Below, one piece after another: positions 25,592 through 33,952 of a stretch of DNA of 64,000 nucleotides. This DNA comes from Streptomyces sp. ACA25. GTDB taxonomy: Bacteria > Actinomycetota > Actinomycetes > Streptomycetales > Streptomycetaceae. The position numbers and the translations under genes were made by a program. Where the stretch lies: NCBI RefSeq assembly GCF_028200735.1, contig NZ_JAQKPV010000009.1, forward strand, positions 186,001 through 250,000, written 5' to 3'. The notes below the pieces were generated by a model that saw only the letters and a program-made list of their open reading frames with translations, made no database searches and had not been told where the DNA came from. The stretch's first letter is position 1. Each line of letters begins with the position of its first letter.

Positions 25592-26899
25592 TCAGCCGAC
25601 GGCCTTCTGGATGCGCTCGTCGGTGGTGTCCCACGCCTCCTGCGGGCTCTGTCCCTGCGACTCGATCAGCTGCAGGCCCTGGGAGAAGGTGTCCTTGATG
25701 GTGCCGTCCTTGCGGCCGAGCACCTGCTCGTCGGGGATGTCCTCCGCCGCGGCACCGAAGATCTCCCCGATCGGCGCCTCACTGAAGTACGCGGACGTCG
25801 CCCCGGTCACGGACTCGGACTGCAGGGCCTCCTGCGAGGACGGGAAGTTGCCTATCTCCTTGAAGATGTGCTCCTGCTGCTCCGGGGCGGTCAGCCAGGC
25901 CACGAGCTTCTTGGCCTCTTCCTTGACCGGGCTGTCCTCCGTGACACCGAGGAAGGAGCCGCCCCAGTTGGCGCCCCGGGGTGCCTTCGCCACGTCCCAC
26001 TTGCCCTCGTTCTCCGGACCGGCCTTCTCGCTGATGTGGCCGAGCATCCAGGCGGGGCAGACGGTGGTGGCGAAGGTGCTGTTGGCCAGACCGGGGTCCC
26101 AGCCGGGCTGGAACTGCCGGAGCTGGGCGGTCAGACCGGAACCGGCGGCCTCCGACGCGAGGTCCCAGGCCTCCGTGACGGCCGGGTTCTCGGCGTAGAT
26201 CAGGTCGCCCTCCTTGTTGTAGAACTGCTCGGAGTTGCCGTAGATCATCGCGTTGAACAGGCCGGTGGAGCTGTCCATGTACGCGAGGTCCCCGTCCTCC
26301 GAGTTGGCCTGGAACTCCTTGCCGGCCTCGACGTAGGCGGACCAGTCCCCGTCCCACAACTGGGCGACCTCGTCGCGGTCGGTGGGCAGTCCGGCCTGCT
26401 CGAACATGTCCTTGCGGTAGCACACCGCCATGGGACCGATGTCCGTGCCGAGGCCGATGACCCGGCCGTCGTCGGCGGTCACCTGGCTGAGCTTCCACGG
26501 CAGGAAGTGGTCGCCCGAGGAGTCGCTCAGGTCGGCGAACTTGCCCGCCTGGGTGTCGACGAGTTCCTTGGCGCGGCCGACCTCGATGCCCTGAATGTCC
26601 TTCAGCCCACTGCCGGCTGCCAGGTGCGTCTGGAGGGCCGTGTAGTAGGTCTGCTCGTCACCGGCCACCTCGGCCTTGATGGTGACGTCCGGGTTCTCCT
26701 CCATGTACTGGTCGAGGAGCCCGGTCTCATCGAAGCCCATGACGCCGAACAGCCCCATGGTGATGGTGACTTTGCCGTCGGCGGACGCCCCGCCGCCACT
26801 GTCGTCGCTTCCTCCGCATCCCGCGACCAGCGCGAGCGAGACGACAGCCGCTGCGGCTGCTGCACTTCTTGAAACGAATGGTCTGCGTACCCTGCCCAT
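25592..26899 (-). CDS. cebE: ABC sugar-binding lipoprotein (CebE-like)
   Basis: The 435-residue precursor has a lipoprotein signal ending LVAGCGG: the cysteine is lipidated and anchors the protein outside the membrane. The mature part reads KVTITMGLFGVMGFDETGLLDQYMEENPDVTIKAEV and VIGLGTDIGPMAVCYRKDMFEQAGLPTD, the pattern of family 1 solute-binding proteins for oligosaccharides and of CebE in particular. A perfect AAGGAGG ribosome binding site precedes the ATG. It is the first gene of the importer operon; a palindromic operator lies 76 bases upstream. Cellobiose/cellotriose is the family precedent for the ligand. Confidence 0.88.
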   Translation of the reverse strand: MGRVRRPFVSRSAAAAAAVVSLALVAGCGGSDDSGGGASADGKVTITMGLFGVMGFDETGLLDQYMEENPDVTIKAEVAGDEQTYYTALQTHLAAGSGLKDIQGIEVGRAKELVDTQAGKFADLSDSSGDHFLPWKLSQVTADDGRVIGLGTDIGPMAVCYRKDMFEQAGLPTDRDEVAQLWDGDWSAYVEAGKEFQANSEDGDLAYMDSSTGLFNAMIYGNSEQFYNKEGDLIYAENPAVTEAWDLASEAAGSGLTAQLRQFQPGWDPGLANSTFATTVCPAWMLGHISEKAGPENEGKWDVAKAPRGANWGGSFLGVTEDSPVKEEAKKLVAWLTAPEQQEHIFKEIGNFPSSQEALQSESVTGATSAYFSEAPIGEIFGAAAEDIPDEQVLGRKDGTIKDTFSQGLQLIESQGQSPQEAWDTTDERIQKAVG

Positions 26900-26974
26900 G
26901 ACGTCCTCCTTGCGGCGGCACAATGCGCGCCGAAGTGCCTGGTCACCGAGACCATCCCGTGTCTGCTGACACGA

Positions 26975-26990
26975 GTGGGACCGGTCCCAC
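26975..26990. promoter_or_regulatory. CebR-box-like palindrome (GTGGGACCGGTCCCAC)
   Basis: A perfect 16-base palindrome lies between the divergent cebE and cebR genes. The known CebR box is TGGGAGCGCTCCCA; here the core is TGGGACCGGTCCCA, which keeps the outer TGGGA...TCCCA and symmetrically exchanges one base pair in each half. Confidence 0.75.
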
Positions 26991-27159
26991 TAAGTTGTGG
27001 AAGACTGTCCCCGGAAAGTTGCGATGTCAAGAAGAGAAGTCAGCTCCGTTGCCAATACGTGTCCTGGCACCCACCACCCCGGGACGGCCGGTCCAGGTCT
27101 CTGGCACGATGCAGGACGCACACGGGAGCACGGAGCCAGGAAAAGAAGAGCGGGGGAAC

Positions 27160-28176
27160 ATGGGCACCAGTGAGCGGCCGACCATCCGGACAGTGGCCGC
27201 CCGCGCCGGGGTCGGGCGCGGAACGGTCTCACGGGTACTGAACGGGTCCCCCAGGGTGAGCGCCGCGGCCAGGGAAGCCGTGCACGCGGCGATCGCCGAG
27301 CTCAACTTCGTGCCGAACCGGGCGGCCCGCAGTCTGGTCACCAGCAGGACCGACTGCATCGCCCTGGTCATCCCCGAACCGGAGAGCCGGCTGGTCTCGG
27401 AGCCGTACTTCTCCGAGATCATCCGGGGAGTGAGCACCGCGCTGGCCGAGACCCAGCTGCAGCTGCTGCTCATCCTGGTGCGGGACCAGCGTGAACTGGA
27501 CCGGCTCACCGAGTTCCTCACCGCGGGCCGCGTGGACGGCGTGCTCCTGGTCTCCATCCACCGTGACGATCCGCTGCCCGGCCTCCTGGAGGAGCTCGGG
27601 CTGCCGACCGTGCTGGCAGGGCGCCGCTCCGCCGGTGAACCGCTCTGCCACGCGCACTCGGACAACGTGAGCGGAGCCGCGGAAGCGGTACGCCATCTGC
27701 TGGACCGCGGGTACCGCACCATCGCCACCATCACCGGCCCGCTCGACATGGACGTCGGGCACAGCCGGCTGCGGGGGTGGCGGGAGGCCCTGCGGGAGAG
27801 CGGGGCAGAGCCCGAGGAATCGCTGATCGCGACGGCCGACTTCACCGAGGCGGGCGGGCGGGCGGCCATGCGGGAGCTTCTCGAGCGCCGTCCCGGCCTG
27901 GACGCGGTCTTCGCCGCCTCGGACGTCATGGCGGCAGGTGCCCTTGCCGAGCTGCGTGACCGCGGCCGCAAGGTCCCGGACGACGTGGCGCTGGTGGGCT
28001 TCGACGACTCGGTCATCGCCCGGCACACCGACCCGCCGCTGACCAGCGTCCGGCAACCCGTCGAGGAGATCGGCCGCACCATGACCGAGCTCCTGCTGGA
28101 GGAGCTCAGCGGCTCCGGCAGAACGCGTTCGCGCGTGTGTCTGCCCACCTCACTCGTGGTGCGGGGTTCGAGCTGA
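27160..28176 (+). CDS. cebR: LacI-family repressor, CebR-like
   Basis: The 338-residue protein starts MGTSERPTIRTVAARAGVGRGTVSRVLNGSPRVSAAAREAVHAAIAELNFVPNRAARSLVTSRTD, a LacI helix-turn-helix and hinge. The periplasmic-binding-protein-like sensor domain follows (GGRAAMRELLERRPGLDAVFAASDVMAAGALAELRDRGRKVPDDVALVGFDDSVIARHTDPPLTSVRQP). GGGGGAAC precedes the ATG; the frame further upstream is intergenic and includes the operator. CebR represses the cebEFG-bglC operon in Streptomyces and is released by cellobiose, and the divergent arrangement with a palindrome between fits that role. Confidence 0.85.
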   Translation: MGTSERPTIRTVAARAGVGRGTVSRVLNGSPRVSAAAREAVHAAIAELNFVPNRAARSLVTSRTDCIALVIPEPESRLVSEPYFSEIIRGVSTALAETQLQLLLILVRDQRELDRLTEFLTAGRVDGVLLVSIHRDDPLPGLLEELGLPTVLAGRRSAGEPLCHAHSDNVSGAAEAVRHLLDRGYRTIATITGPLDMDVGHSRLRGWREALRESGAEPEESLIATADFTEAGGRAAMRELLERRPGLDAVFAASDVMAAGALAELRDRGRKVPDDVALVGFDDSVIARHTDPPLTSVRQPVEEIGRTMTELLLEELSGSGRTRSRVCLPTSLVVRGSS

Positions 28177-28231
28177 CACACCCCCGGACGCCTCGCTGCC
28201 CTGGGGTGTGAGCCGGAGCGCGGGGCGGCCC

Positions 28232-28303
28232 GTTCACCGCCCCGGCTGCGGAAGTGCGCCGCACCGGTGGCACCTGTTCACTCGCCCCTTCACTCCCTAA
28301 AAT
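28232..28303 (+). promoter_or_regulatory. Putative PHO box promoter of the PhoX-like gene
   Basis: GTTCACTCGCC (28276-28286) and CCTTCACTCCC (28287-28297) are adjacent 11-base units sharing TTCACTC in the same phase. A further GTTCACCGCCC stands at 28232, exactly 44 bases (4 x 11) upstream. TGTTCA (28275-28280) and TAAAAT (28298-28303) form -35/-10 elements 17 bases apart over the repeats. PhoP binds 11-base direct repeats with a GTTCACC-like core in Streptomyces. Confidence 0.6.
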
Positions 28304-28402
28304 GACATGCACAGTTCATCCACGCGCAGGCGGTCGGCATTCTGCCCGGCATGTCCGGCCCTCAGGGTCGGCCTGTCGGTTCTCCTTCCGTGAGGAGCAG
28401 TT

Positions 28403-29566
28403 GTGGAACGTCGTCACTTTCTCCGCGCGGCCGCCGCACTCGGCACCGCTCCGGTCGCCCTCGGCTTCACCATGACCCGGGAGTCCTTCGCCGCTCCCGC
28501 GCAGAACGGACCCAGCCCTTACGGGCCGCTGCAACCCGCGGACTCCCACGGCATCCGGCTCCCCTCCGGCTTCACCAGCCGAGTGGTCGCCCGGTCCGGG
28601 CAGACCGTCACCGGCACCGGATACCGCTGGCACGGCGCTCCGGACGGAGGCGCCTGCTTCCGGGACGGCTCCGGCTGGATCTATGTGTCCAACGCCGAGC
28701 TGGACAGTCCTTCCGGCGGCGCGAGCGCGCTGCGCTTCGACGGCGACGGCCGGGTCACCGGCGCCCACTCCGTGCTGTCGGGGACTGCCCGCAACTGCGC
28801 CGGCGGTGCCACCCCATGGCACACCTGGCTGTCCTGCGAGGAGGTGTCCTACGGATACGTCCACGAGACGGACCCCCGGGGGGTGACCGCGGCGGCCCGC
28901 CGGGACGCCATGGGGCGGTTCAAGCACGAGGCCGCGGCCTGCGACCCCGACCGCCGGGTGATCTACCTGACCGAGGACGAGAGCGACGGCTGCTTCTACC
29001 GGTTCCGTCCCCGCACCTGGGGCAGCCTGGCGGCCGGCGGGACGCTGGAGGTACTGGTGAGCGGGTCGGGCACCTCCGGCAGCGCGGCCTGGGCGCGGGT
29101 GCCCGACCCCACCCCGGGGCCGGGCAGCACCCCGGTCCGGAACCAGGTCAGCGGCGCCAAGCGGTTCAACGGCGGGGAGGGCTGCTACTACGCGAACGGA
29201 AAATGCTGCTTCACCACCAAGGGCGACAACCGGGTCTGGCAGCTGAACGCCGCGGACGACACCTACGAGCTCCGCTACGACGACAACCTCACCCCCGATC
29301 CGCCACTCACCGGGGTGGACAACATCACAGGGACCGCGAGCGGGGATCTCTACGTGGCCGAGGACGGCGGGAACATGGAGATCTGCATCCTCACCCCGGA
29401 CGGGGTCGTCGCCCCGTTCCTGCGGATCACCGGCCAGAACGCCTCCGAGATCTGCGGGCCTGCCTTCAACCCGGCCGGTGACCGCCTGTACTTCTCCTCC
29501 CAGCGGGGCACCACCGGGAGGTCTTCCGGCGGCATCACCTATGAAGTGCGGGGCGCGTTCCGCTGA
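28403..29566 (+). CDS. Tat-exported PhoX-like phosphatase (DUF839 beta-propeller)
   Basis: The 387-residue protein begins MERRHFLRAAAALGTAPVALGFTMTRESFAAPA, a twin-arginine signal (RRHFLR). The mature part is a beta-propeller with VVARSGQTVTGTGYRWHGAPDGGACF, HTWLSCEEVSYGYVHE, GRFKHEAAACDPDRRVIYLTEDESDGCFYRF and LYVAEDGGNMEICI. Those acidic and histidine residues are typical of PhoX calcium/iron phosphatases and DUF839 relatives. It is shorter than the 600-residue-plus classical PhoX, so it may be a shorter family member. The start is GTG after GAGGAG. A PHO-box-like promoter upstream supports phosphate control, so a role in recovering phosphate from organic esters is inferred. Confidence 0.83.
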   Translation: MERRHFLRAAAALGTAPVALGFTMTRESFAAPAQNGPSPYGPLQPADSHGIRLPSGFTSRVVARSGQTVTGTGYRWHGAPDGGACFRDGSGWIYVSNAELDSPSGGASALRFDGDGRVTGAHSVLSGTARNCAGGATPWHTWLSCEEVSYGYVHETDPRGVTAAARRDAMGRFKHEAAACDPDRRVIYLTEDESDGCFYRFRPRTWGSLAAGGTLEVLVSGSGTSGSAAWARVPDPTPGPGSTPVRNQVSGAKRFNGGEGCYYANGKCCFTTKGDNRVWQLNAADDTYELRYDDNLTPDPPLTGVDNITGTASGDLYVAEDGGNMEICILTPDGVVAPFLRITGQNASEICGPAFNPAGDRLYFSSQRGTTGRSSGGITYEVRGAFR

Positions 29567-29733
29567 CCGCGACGGCGGAAGCAGGGGTGGGCAAGTGTAA
29601 GGCCTTCGCTCCCTTCTTCCGTGGATGGCATGGTTCAGCACAAAATCGGGCTTTCCTCCGGCCAACCGGGTTTTGCTAGCCTGCCCTGGTGCGTCTCGCT
29701 GCGCCATCATGCTTGCAGTACTGAGGGAGATCC

Positions 29734-31494
29734 GTGTCGAACATCCCGCCGCCCCCCACTGAGCCGCCGTACATACCGCGGCCCTCCCTGCGGCAGCGTG
29801 TCACCGCCCTTCCCAAGCCGGCCCTGATCGGCGGTGCCGCGGTGCTGGGGCTGGGGACCGTGGTTCTGGTGGGCGCGATGGCCGACGGCAGCGCGATAGC
29901 CGAGGGCACCAGTGTCCGGGGGGTGGACATAGGAGGTCTGACCCCCGAGGCCGCGCAGGCGACTCTCGACGAGCAGCTGGCCGAGGCCCGGTCGGCCACG
30001 TTCACGGTACGGATCGGCGAGGACGCCGAGGAAACGTACGAGGTCGACCCGATCGCAGCGGGCCTGGGCGTTGACCTTCGCGAGACCGTGGAGCAGGCCG
30101 AGCGCCCGGGGTTCCTGGGGCGGCTCTTCGGCCGCAGCGGTGGTGAGCTGGACCCGGTGACCACCGTGGAGGAGCCGAAGGCGAGAGCGGAACTGGAGGC
30201 CCTCGCCGAGGAGAGCGGCAGCGAGCCGCAGGAAGGCGGTATCTCCTTCGAGGAGGGCAGCCCGGTGGCGTCCCAGCCCGGCACCGGGCTCGCTCTGGAC
30301 GTGGACGCGGCCGTCGAGGAACTGCGCACGGGTTACCTCGGCCCGGCCGGCAACCCCGTCTCCCTGTCCGCGGCGACGGCACAGCCGGCCGTGGACGCGG
30401 AGGAGATCGAGCGGGCGATGAACGACTTCGCCGAGCCGGCCATGTCGGGTCCGGTTGTCCTCACCGCGAACGGCAGCGAAATCCCCCTCACACCGGTCAC
30501 TCTCGGGGACCATCTGTCGATGGAGCCGGACGACGAGGGAACACTCGTCCCGGTACTGGACGGCAAGGGCCTGGCCGAGGACCCGCTGGTGGCGGAGCCG
30601 CTGGCCGCCGCCACCGACCCCGCGGTCAACGCCACCCTCCGGCTGGAGGGCGAAGAGGTGGTGGTGGCGACGGAAGGCAAGCCGGGACGTGAGGTCACCT
30701 CCGACGGGCTGGAAGAGGCCGTGATGCCACTGCTGACCGAGACCGGGGCAGCCCGGACAGGGCCGGTCTCGACCGTGGAGGTGCAGCCCGAGCTGACCAG
30801 CGGGACCATCACCGAGCTGGGCATCACGGAGCGGATGTCCTCGTTCACGGTGGGGTTCGACACGGCGGCCTACCGCACGACGAACATCGGCCGGGCGGCC
30901 GAGCTGATCGACGGTTCCCTGGTGCCCCCCGGGGAGACCTGGAGTTTCAACGACACCATCGGGCGCCGCACGGAGGAGAACGGCTTCGTCGAGGGCATCA
31001 TCATCCTGGACGACCAGTACCAGACCGCACAGGGCGGCGGGGTCTCGGCCGTGGCCACGACGATGTTCAACGCGGTGTTCTTCGCCGGTGTCAAACCGGT
31101 CGAGTACAGCGCACACTCCTTCTACATCGAGCGGTACCCGGAGGGCCGGGAGTCCACCGTGGCCTGGGGGAGCCTGGACCACCGCTTCCTGAACGATTCC
31201 GATCACGCCCTCTACATCATGGCGGACGCCACCGACTCCGAGGTCACCATCACCTTCTTGGGGACCAAGAAGTACGACGAAATCGAGTCGGTGACCGGCC
31301 CGAGAACGAACATCGTGGAGCCGGGCAAGCGCGAGGCCATCGCGGACGACTGTGTGCCGCAGCCACCGCTGGAAGGCTTCGACGTCGAGGTCGAGCGGGT
31401 GTTCAAGCAGGGGGGCGAGGAGGTCAAGCGGGAATCCTTCACCACCCGCTACCAGCCGCGCGACGAGGTGGTCTGCGAGGACGAGGACGACTGA
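29734..31494 (+). CDS. VanW family membrane-anchored protein
   Basis: The 586-residue protein has a short proline-rich cytosolic start, one membrane helix (ALIGGAAVLGLGTVVLVGAM) and a large outer part. That contains two peptidoglycan-binding-4-like repeats (VRGVDIGGLTPEAAQATLDEQL; LTPVTLGDHLSMEPDDEG) and the VanW domain: SFTVGFDTAAYRTTNIGRAAELIDGSLVPPGETWSFNDTIGRRTEENGFVEG and AQGGGVSAVATTMFNAVFFAG. VanW proteins occur beside vancomycin-resistance genes in some bacteria, but function outside that setting is unknown; a cell-wall role is inferred. GTG start with GAGGGAGA upstream. It stands alone, followed by the Zur-like hairpin. Confidence 0.88.
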   Translation: MSNIPPPPTEPPYIPRPSLRQRVTALPKPALIGGAAVLGLGTVVLVGAMADGSAIAEGTSVRGVDIGGLTPEAAQATLDEQLAEARSATFTVRIGEDAEETYEVDPIAAGLGVDLRETVEQAERPGFLGRLFGRSGGELDPVTTVEEPKARAELEALAEESGSEPQEGGISFEEGSPVASQPGTGLALDVDAAVEELRTGYLGPAGNPVSLSAATAQPAVDAEEIERAMNDFAEPAMSGPVVLTANGSEIPLTPVTLGDHLSMEPDDEGTLVPVLDGKGLAEDPLVAEPLAAATDPAVNATLRLEGEEVVVATEGKPGREVTSDGLEEAVMPLLTETGAARTGPVSTVEVQPELTSGTITELGITERMSSFTVGFDTAAYRTTNIGRAAELIDGSLVPPGETWSFNDTIGRRTEENGFVEGIIILDDQYQTAQGGGVSAVATTMFNAVFFAGVKPVEYSAHSFYIERYPEGRESTVAWGSLDHRFLNDSDHALYIMADATDSEVTITFLGTKKYDEIESVTGPRTNIVEPGKREAIADDCVPQPPLEGFDVEVERVFKQGGEEVKRESFTTRYQPRDEVVCEDEDD

Positions 31495-31521
31495 GCGGCC
31501 GCTCGCCGAGAGGCGGGGAGC

Positions 31522-31575
31522 TTGACAGGCCCTGCCAGTACGATAATGATTTTCATTATCGTACTGGCAGGGCCT
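31522..31575 (+). promoter_or_regulatory. Zur/Fur-like box in a 23-bp-arm perfect hairpin with promoter
   Basis: Arms at 31527-31549 and 31553-31575 are perfect 23-base complements around a TTT loop. The centre, CGATAATGATTTTCA (31541-31555), matches 13 of 15 positions of the Streptomyces Zur consensus TGAAAATGATTTTCA as I know it, and resembles Fur boxes. TTGACA (31522-31527) is a perfect -35, and TAATGA or AATGAT 16-17 bases on would be the -10, so the box covers the -10 element. Confidence 0.7.
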
Positions 31576-31661
31576 CCGCCCACCGCGGAACCGGGCCTCT
31601 GCCCGGACGCTCCGCGACGGGGTGCCCGCCGCTCCCCTCCGGACGAGACGAAGGCACCACC

Positions 31662-32441
31662 ATGGCCGAGCGGCTGACCGCATCGACAGCAGCCCACTGG
31701 GTCCGGCGCTGGGAGCTCCAGCAGGAACGCTACGCGACCGATCGCGAGGAACGGTTCACCGTGATCGCCGACGTGGTGGAGCAGGCCACAGCCGACAGCC
31801 GCCGGCCGCTGCTCGCGGATCTCGGCTGCGGCCCGGGCAGCCTGGCGACCCGGCTGGCAGCCAGACTGCCCGACGCGGAGATCGTGGCGGTGGACTGCGA
31901 TCCACTGCTCCTGGAACTGGGGCGCCGGCACCCCGGCACGACCGGCCAGGGGTCCGCCGTCCGCTACACCGATGCCCGCATCGGGCAGGACGGCTGGACG
32001 GAGCAGCTCGGGCTGAAGGGCAGACGACTGGACGCCGCCGTGTCCACCACCGCCCTCCACTACCCCTCCGAGCGGGAACTGCTGGAGATCTACGCCGCAC
32101 TCGCCACCCTGCTGCGGCCGGGCGGCGTCCTGGTCAACGGCGACCACTTGGGCCAGCCGAATCCGTCGGTGGCCGCACTCGCCGCCCGGGTCGGCCGCCG
32201 CCGAGCGGACCGGCTGGGCGTCCGCGGCCATGAGAACTGGGAGGAGTGGTGGACCGCCGCCGCCCGTGCCCCGGAACTCGCCCCCCTGCTCGCCGAACGG
32301 CACGCGCGCGGCCTCGGCCCCGGAGCGGACAACGGCCTCAACGTGAAAGACCATCAGGATCTGCTGGCCGAGGCAGGTTTTTCAGCGGCCGGGCCCGTCT
32401 GGCAGTACGGCTCCAGCTGCGTGCTGGTCGCCGTCCGCTGA
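31662..32441 (+). CDS. Class I SAM-dependent methyltransferase
   Basis: The 259-residue protein has the SAM motifs LLADLGCGPGSLATRLAARLPDAEIVAVDCDPLLLELG (motif I and the acidic end of beta 2), DAAVSTTALHYPSERELLEIYAALATLLRPGGVLVNGDHL (motifs III-IV region) and a C-terminal helical cap with HENWEEWWTAAARAPEL. It resembles trans-aconitate/ubiquinone-type methyltransferases, but the substrate is unknown. It is the only gene downstream of the Zur/Fur-like hairpin promoter; metal-responsive expression is inferred. AGACGAAGGCACC upstream provides a weak ribosome binding site. Confidence 0.85.
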   Translation: MAERLTASTAAHWVRRWELQQERYATDREERFTVIADVVEQATADSRRPLLADLGCGPGSLATRLAARLPDAEIVAVDCDPLLLELGRRHPGTTGQGSAVRYTDARIGQDGWTEQLGLKGRRLDAAVSTTALHYPSERELLEIYAALATLLRPGGVLVNGDHLGQPNPSVAALAARVGRRRADRLGVRGHENWEEWWTAAARAPELAPLLAERHARGLGPGADNGLNVKDHQDLLAEAGFSAAGPVWQYGSSCVLVAVR

Positions 32442-32738
32442 GCCCCGGCCGGCGGCGCCGGCCACGGCACAGGGAGCGGCATTCCGGACGGCAGGGCCCG
32501 GAAGGCCGGCGCCGAAGCCGGAACCACGCGGAAGATATGCCGGAGGCGCACCGAAAACGCAAAGAAGCTTTCACATAAAATCCTCCGAACAGCCTTGCAT
32601 TTTTACCACCTGACAGGGCATCACTTAATCCCTACAAGAGGTGAGTGACTGACTCCATCGGGTAACAGGGCTGAGTGCCGGTCCCGCCGGCGCTCAGGAG
32701 CCGGGCGCCCACCTCCCCCGCTGTCAGAGGAGTCAGCC
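32442..32738. other. AT-richer intergenic region with possible promoter
   Basis: About 297 bases without a gene. Around 32540-32640 the base content is clearly lower in GC than the neighbours. CTGACA (32610-32615) and TACAAG (32633-32638), 17 bases apart, could be a promoter for the Tat-protein/amidase pair; this is a weak call. Confidence 0.35.
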
Positions 32739-32987
32739 TTGCCCGACACCACGAGACGCGGCTTTTTCGGCCTGGCCGGAAAAGCCGCAGCGGTCGCCGG
32801 GGGCGCGGCCGCACTGCCTGTCATCTGTGCCGGTCCGGCGTTCGCCGGCGGTCCCGAGGAGCTGCCGGTGGTCACCCACCCGTGGCATCCGGGAGCCGTG
32901 TACGCCGCCGGCCCGGAGACCCGGGCGGCCCACGCCGAGCCGCTGAACGCCAGCGTGGACTGCGGACTGCACGGAAGGACCGACTGA
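32739..32987 (+). CDS. Small Tat-signal protein upstream of the amidase
   Basis: The 82-residue product starts at a TTG preceded by AGAGGAG at good spacing. It begins MPDTTRRGFFGLAGKAAAVAGGAAALPVICAGPAFAGG: TRRGFFGL is a strong twin-arginine motif followed by a hydrophobic stretch and AFA cleavage site. The mature remainder is only about 45 residues (GPEELPVVTHPWHPGAVYAAGPETRAAHAEPLNASVDCGLHGRTD) with one cysteine and several histidines; I do not recognise a family. The stop is one base before the amidase ATG, so the two are co-translated. It may guide export of the signal-less amidase, or be an immature remnant. Confidence 0.75.
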   Translation: MPDTTRRGFFGLAGKAAAVAGGAAALPVICAGPAFAGGPEELPVVTHPWHPGAVYAAGPETRAAHAEPLNASVDCGLHGRTD

Positions 32988-32988
32988 C

Positions 32989-33639
32989 ATGGCCACCTTC
33001 GTCACCCGCTCGCAATGGGGCGCCCGCGCGCCCCGCAACCGCAACCGCAACATCACCCCCGGCAACGGCGGGGTCACCATCCACCACCTCGGAGGATCAC
33101 GCGTGGCCCGGAGCAGCCACGCCGACTGCGCAGGTCACGTACGCGGCGTCCAGAACTTCCACATGGACACCAACGGCTGGGCGGACATCGCCTACTCCCA
33201 CCTGACCTGCATCCACGGCTACGTCTTCCAGGGCCGCGGCGAGGGGCACCGGACCGCCGCCAACGGTACCGACACCGGCAATCAGAACTGGTACGCCGTC
33301 TGCGGGCTGACCGGCGGCAGCTCCACCAACTACGACACCATCACCAACCAGCTCATCGACGCCTTCCACCTGGCCATCACCCGCCTGCGCAACCAGGGCG
33401 GCGCGGCCAACCGCATCAACGGCCACCGCAACCACATCGCGACCGCGTGCCCCGGCAACCTCTACACCTACGTCCAGAACGGCTCCATGGAGCCCCGCCG
33501 GACGCACACCGTCCGCAGCGGGGAGACCCTCTACTCGATCGGCCGGCAGTACGGCGTCCCGTGGCAGTCCATCGCCTCGGCGAACAACATCAGGGCGCCT
33601 TACACCATCTACGTGGGGCAGATCCTGGTGATTCCCTGA
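32989..33639 (+). CDS. N-acetylmuramoyl-L-alanine amidase with C-terminal LysM, no signal peptide
   Basis: The 216-residue protein begins MATFVTRSQWGARAPRNRNRNITPGNGGVTIHHLGG. HH in TIHHLGG, the Tyr of DIAYSHL and HRNHIATACPG form the zinc and catalytic set of amidase_2/peptidoglycan recognition proteins: N-terminal His, second His in HRNH, and Cys in TACPG. A LysM module ends it (THTVRSGETLYSIGRQYGVPWQSIASANNIRAPYTIYVGQILVIP), which binds cell-wall glycans. It cleaves the amide bond between MurNAc and L-alanine. There is no export signal, although the substrate lies outside the membrane; the Tat-signal gene one base upstream may solve this. Confidence 0.88.
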   Translation: MATFVTRSQWGARAPRNRNRNITPGNGGVTIHHLGGSRVARSSHADCAGHVRGVQNFHMDTNGWADIAYSHLTCIHGYVFQGRGEGHRTAANGTDTGNQNWYAVCGLTGGSSTNYDTITNQLIDAFHLAITRLRNQGGAANRINGHRNHIATACPGNLYTYVQNGSMEPRRTHTVRSGETLYSIGRQYGVPWQSIASANNIRAPYTIYVGQILVIP

Positions 33640-33952
33640 CACCATCGCAGGATCCTGCAGCGTCACGCAGTCGAACAAGCCATTCATCCTGGACCTCCGG
33701 GGACCGGTCCCGCGTGTCCGGACATCACCTCAGGTATCCCCGGGCATGAGGGTCGGAGAGCGGCCCTGCCGCGAAAAACGGCGCGCCGCTCCTCCGGTCC
33801 GCGCGTCGCCCCCCTCGCGAGCCACCTGCGGAGTGATTGACCGGTCAGCCGCTCTTGACAGCGGCACCTTGTTGCCGCGGCGACGGGCCGCTGCCAGCAT
33901 GACGTCGCTCATCCGTTCTCCCTGAGACGTGATCCGCGAAGGAGCTGTTCCC
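33640..33952. other. Intergenic region, 313 bases
   Basis: Between the amidase and the repeat protein I see no gene. A 12-base palindrome GCAGGATCCTGC lies 8 bases after the amidase stop (33647-33658) and could help end transcription. TTGACA in the sequence CTCTTGACAGCGG near 33853 could be a -35 for the repeat protein, but no good -10 is visible. Confidence 0.4.

Noticed and set aside
26923..27159. N-terminal extension of the CebR frame
   Set aside because: It covers the palindromic operator and promoter; the ATG at 27160 has a good ribosome binding site and opens the helix-turn-helix.
28316..29710. 464-codon minus-strand frame opposite the PhoX-like gene
   Set aside because: Shadow of the Tat-exported protein on the other strand; no motif or ribosome binding site.
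29707..31683. 658-codon minus-strand frame opposite the VanW gene
   Set aside because: Composition is Arg/Gly/Leu-rich shadow coding; the plus-strand VanW protein is clearly real.
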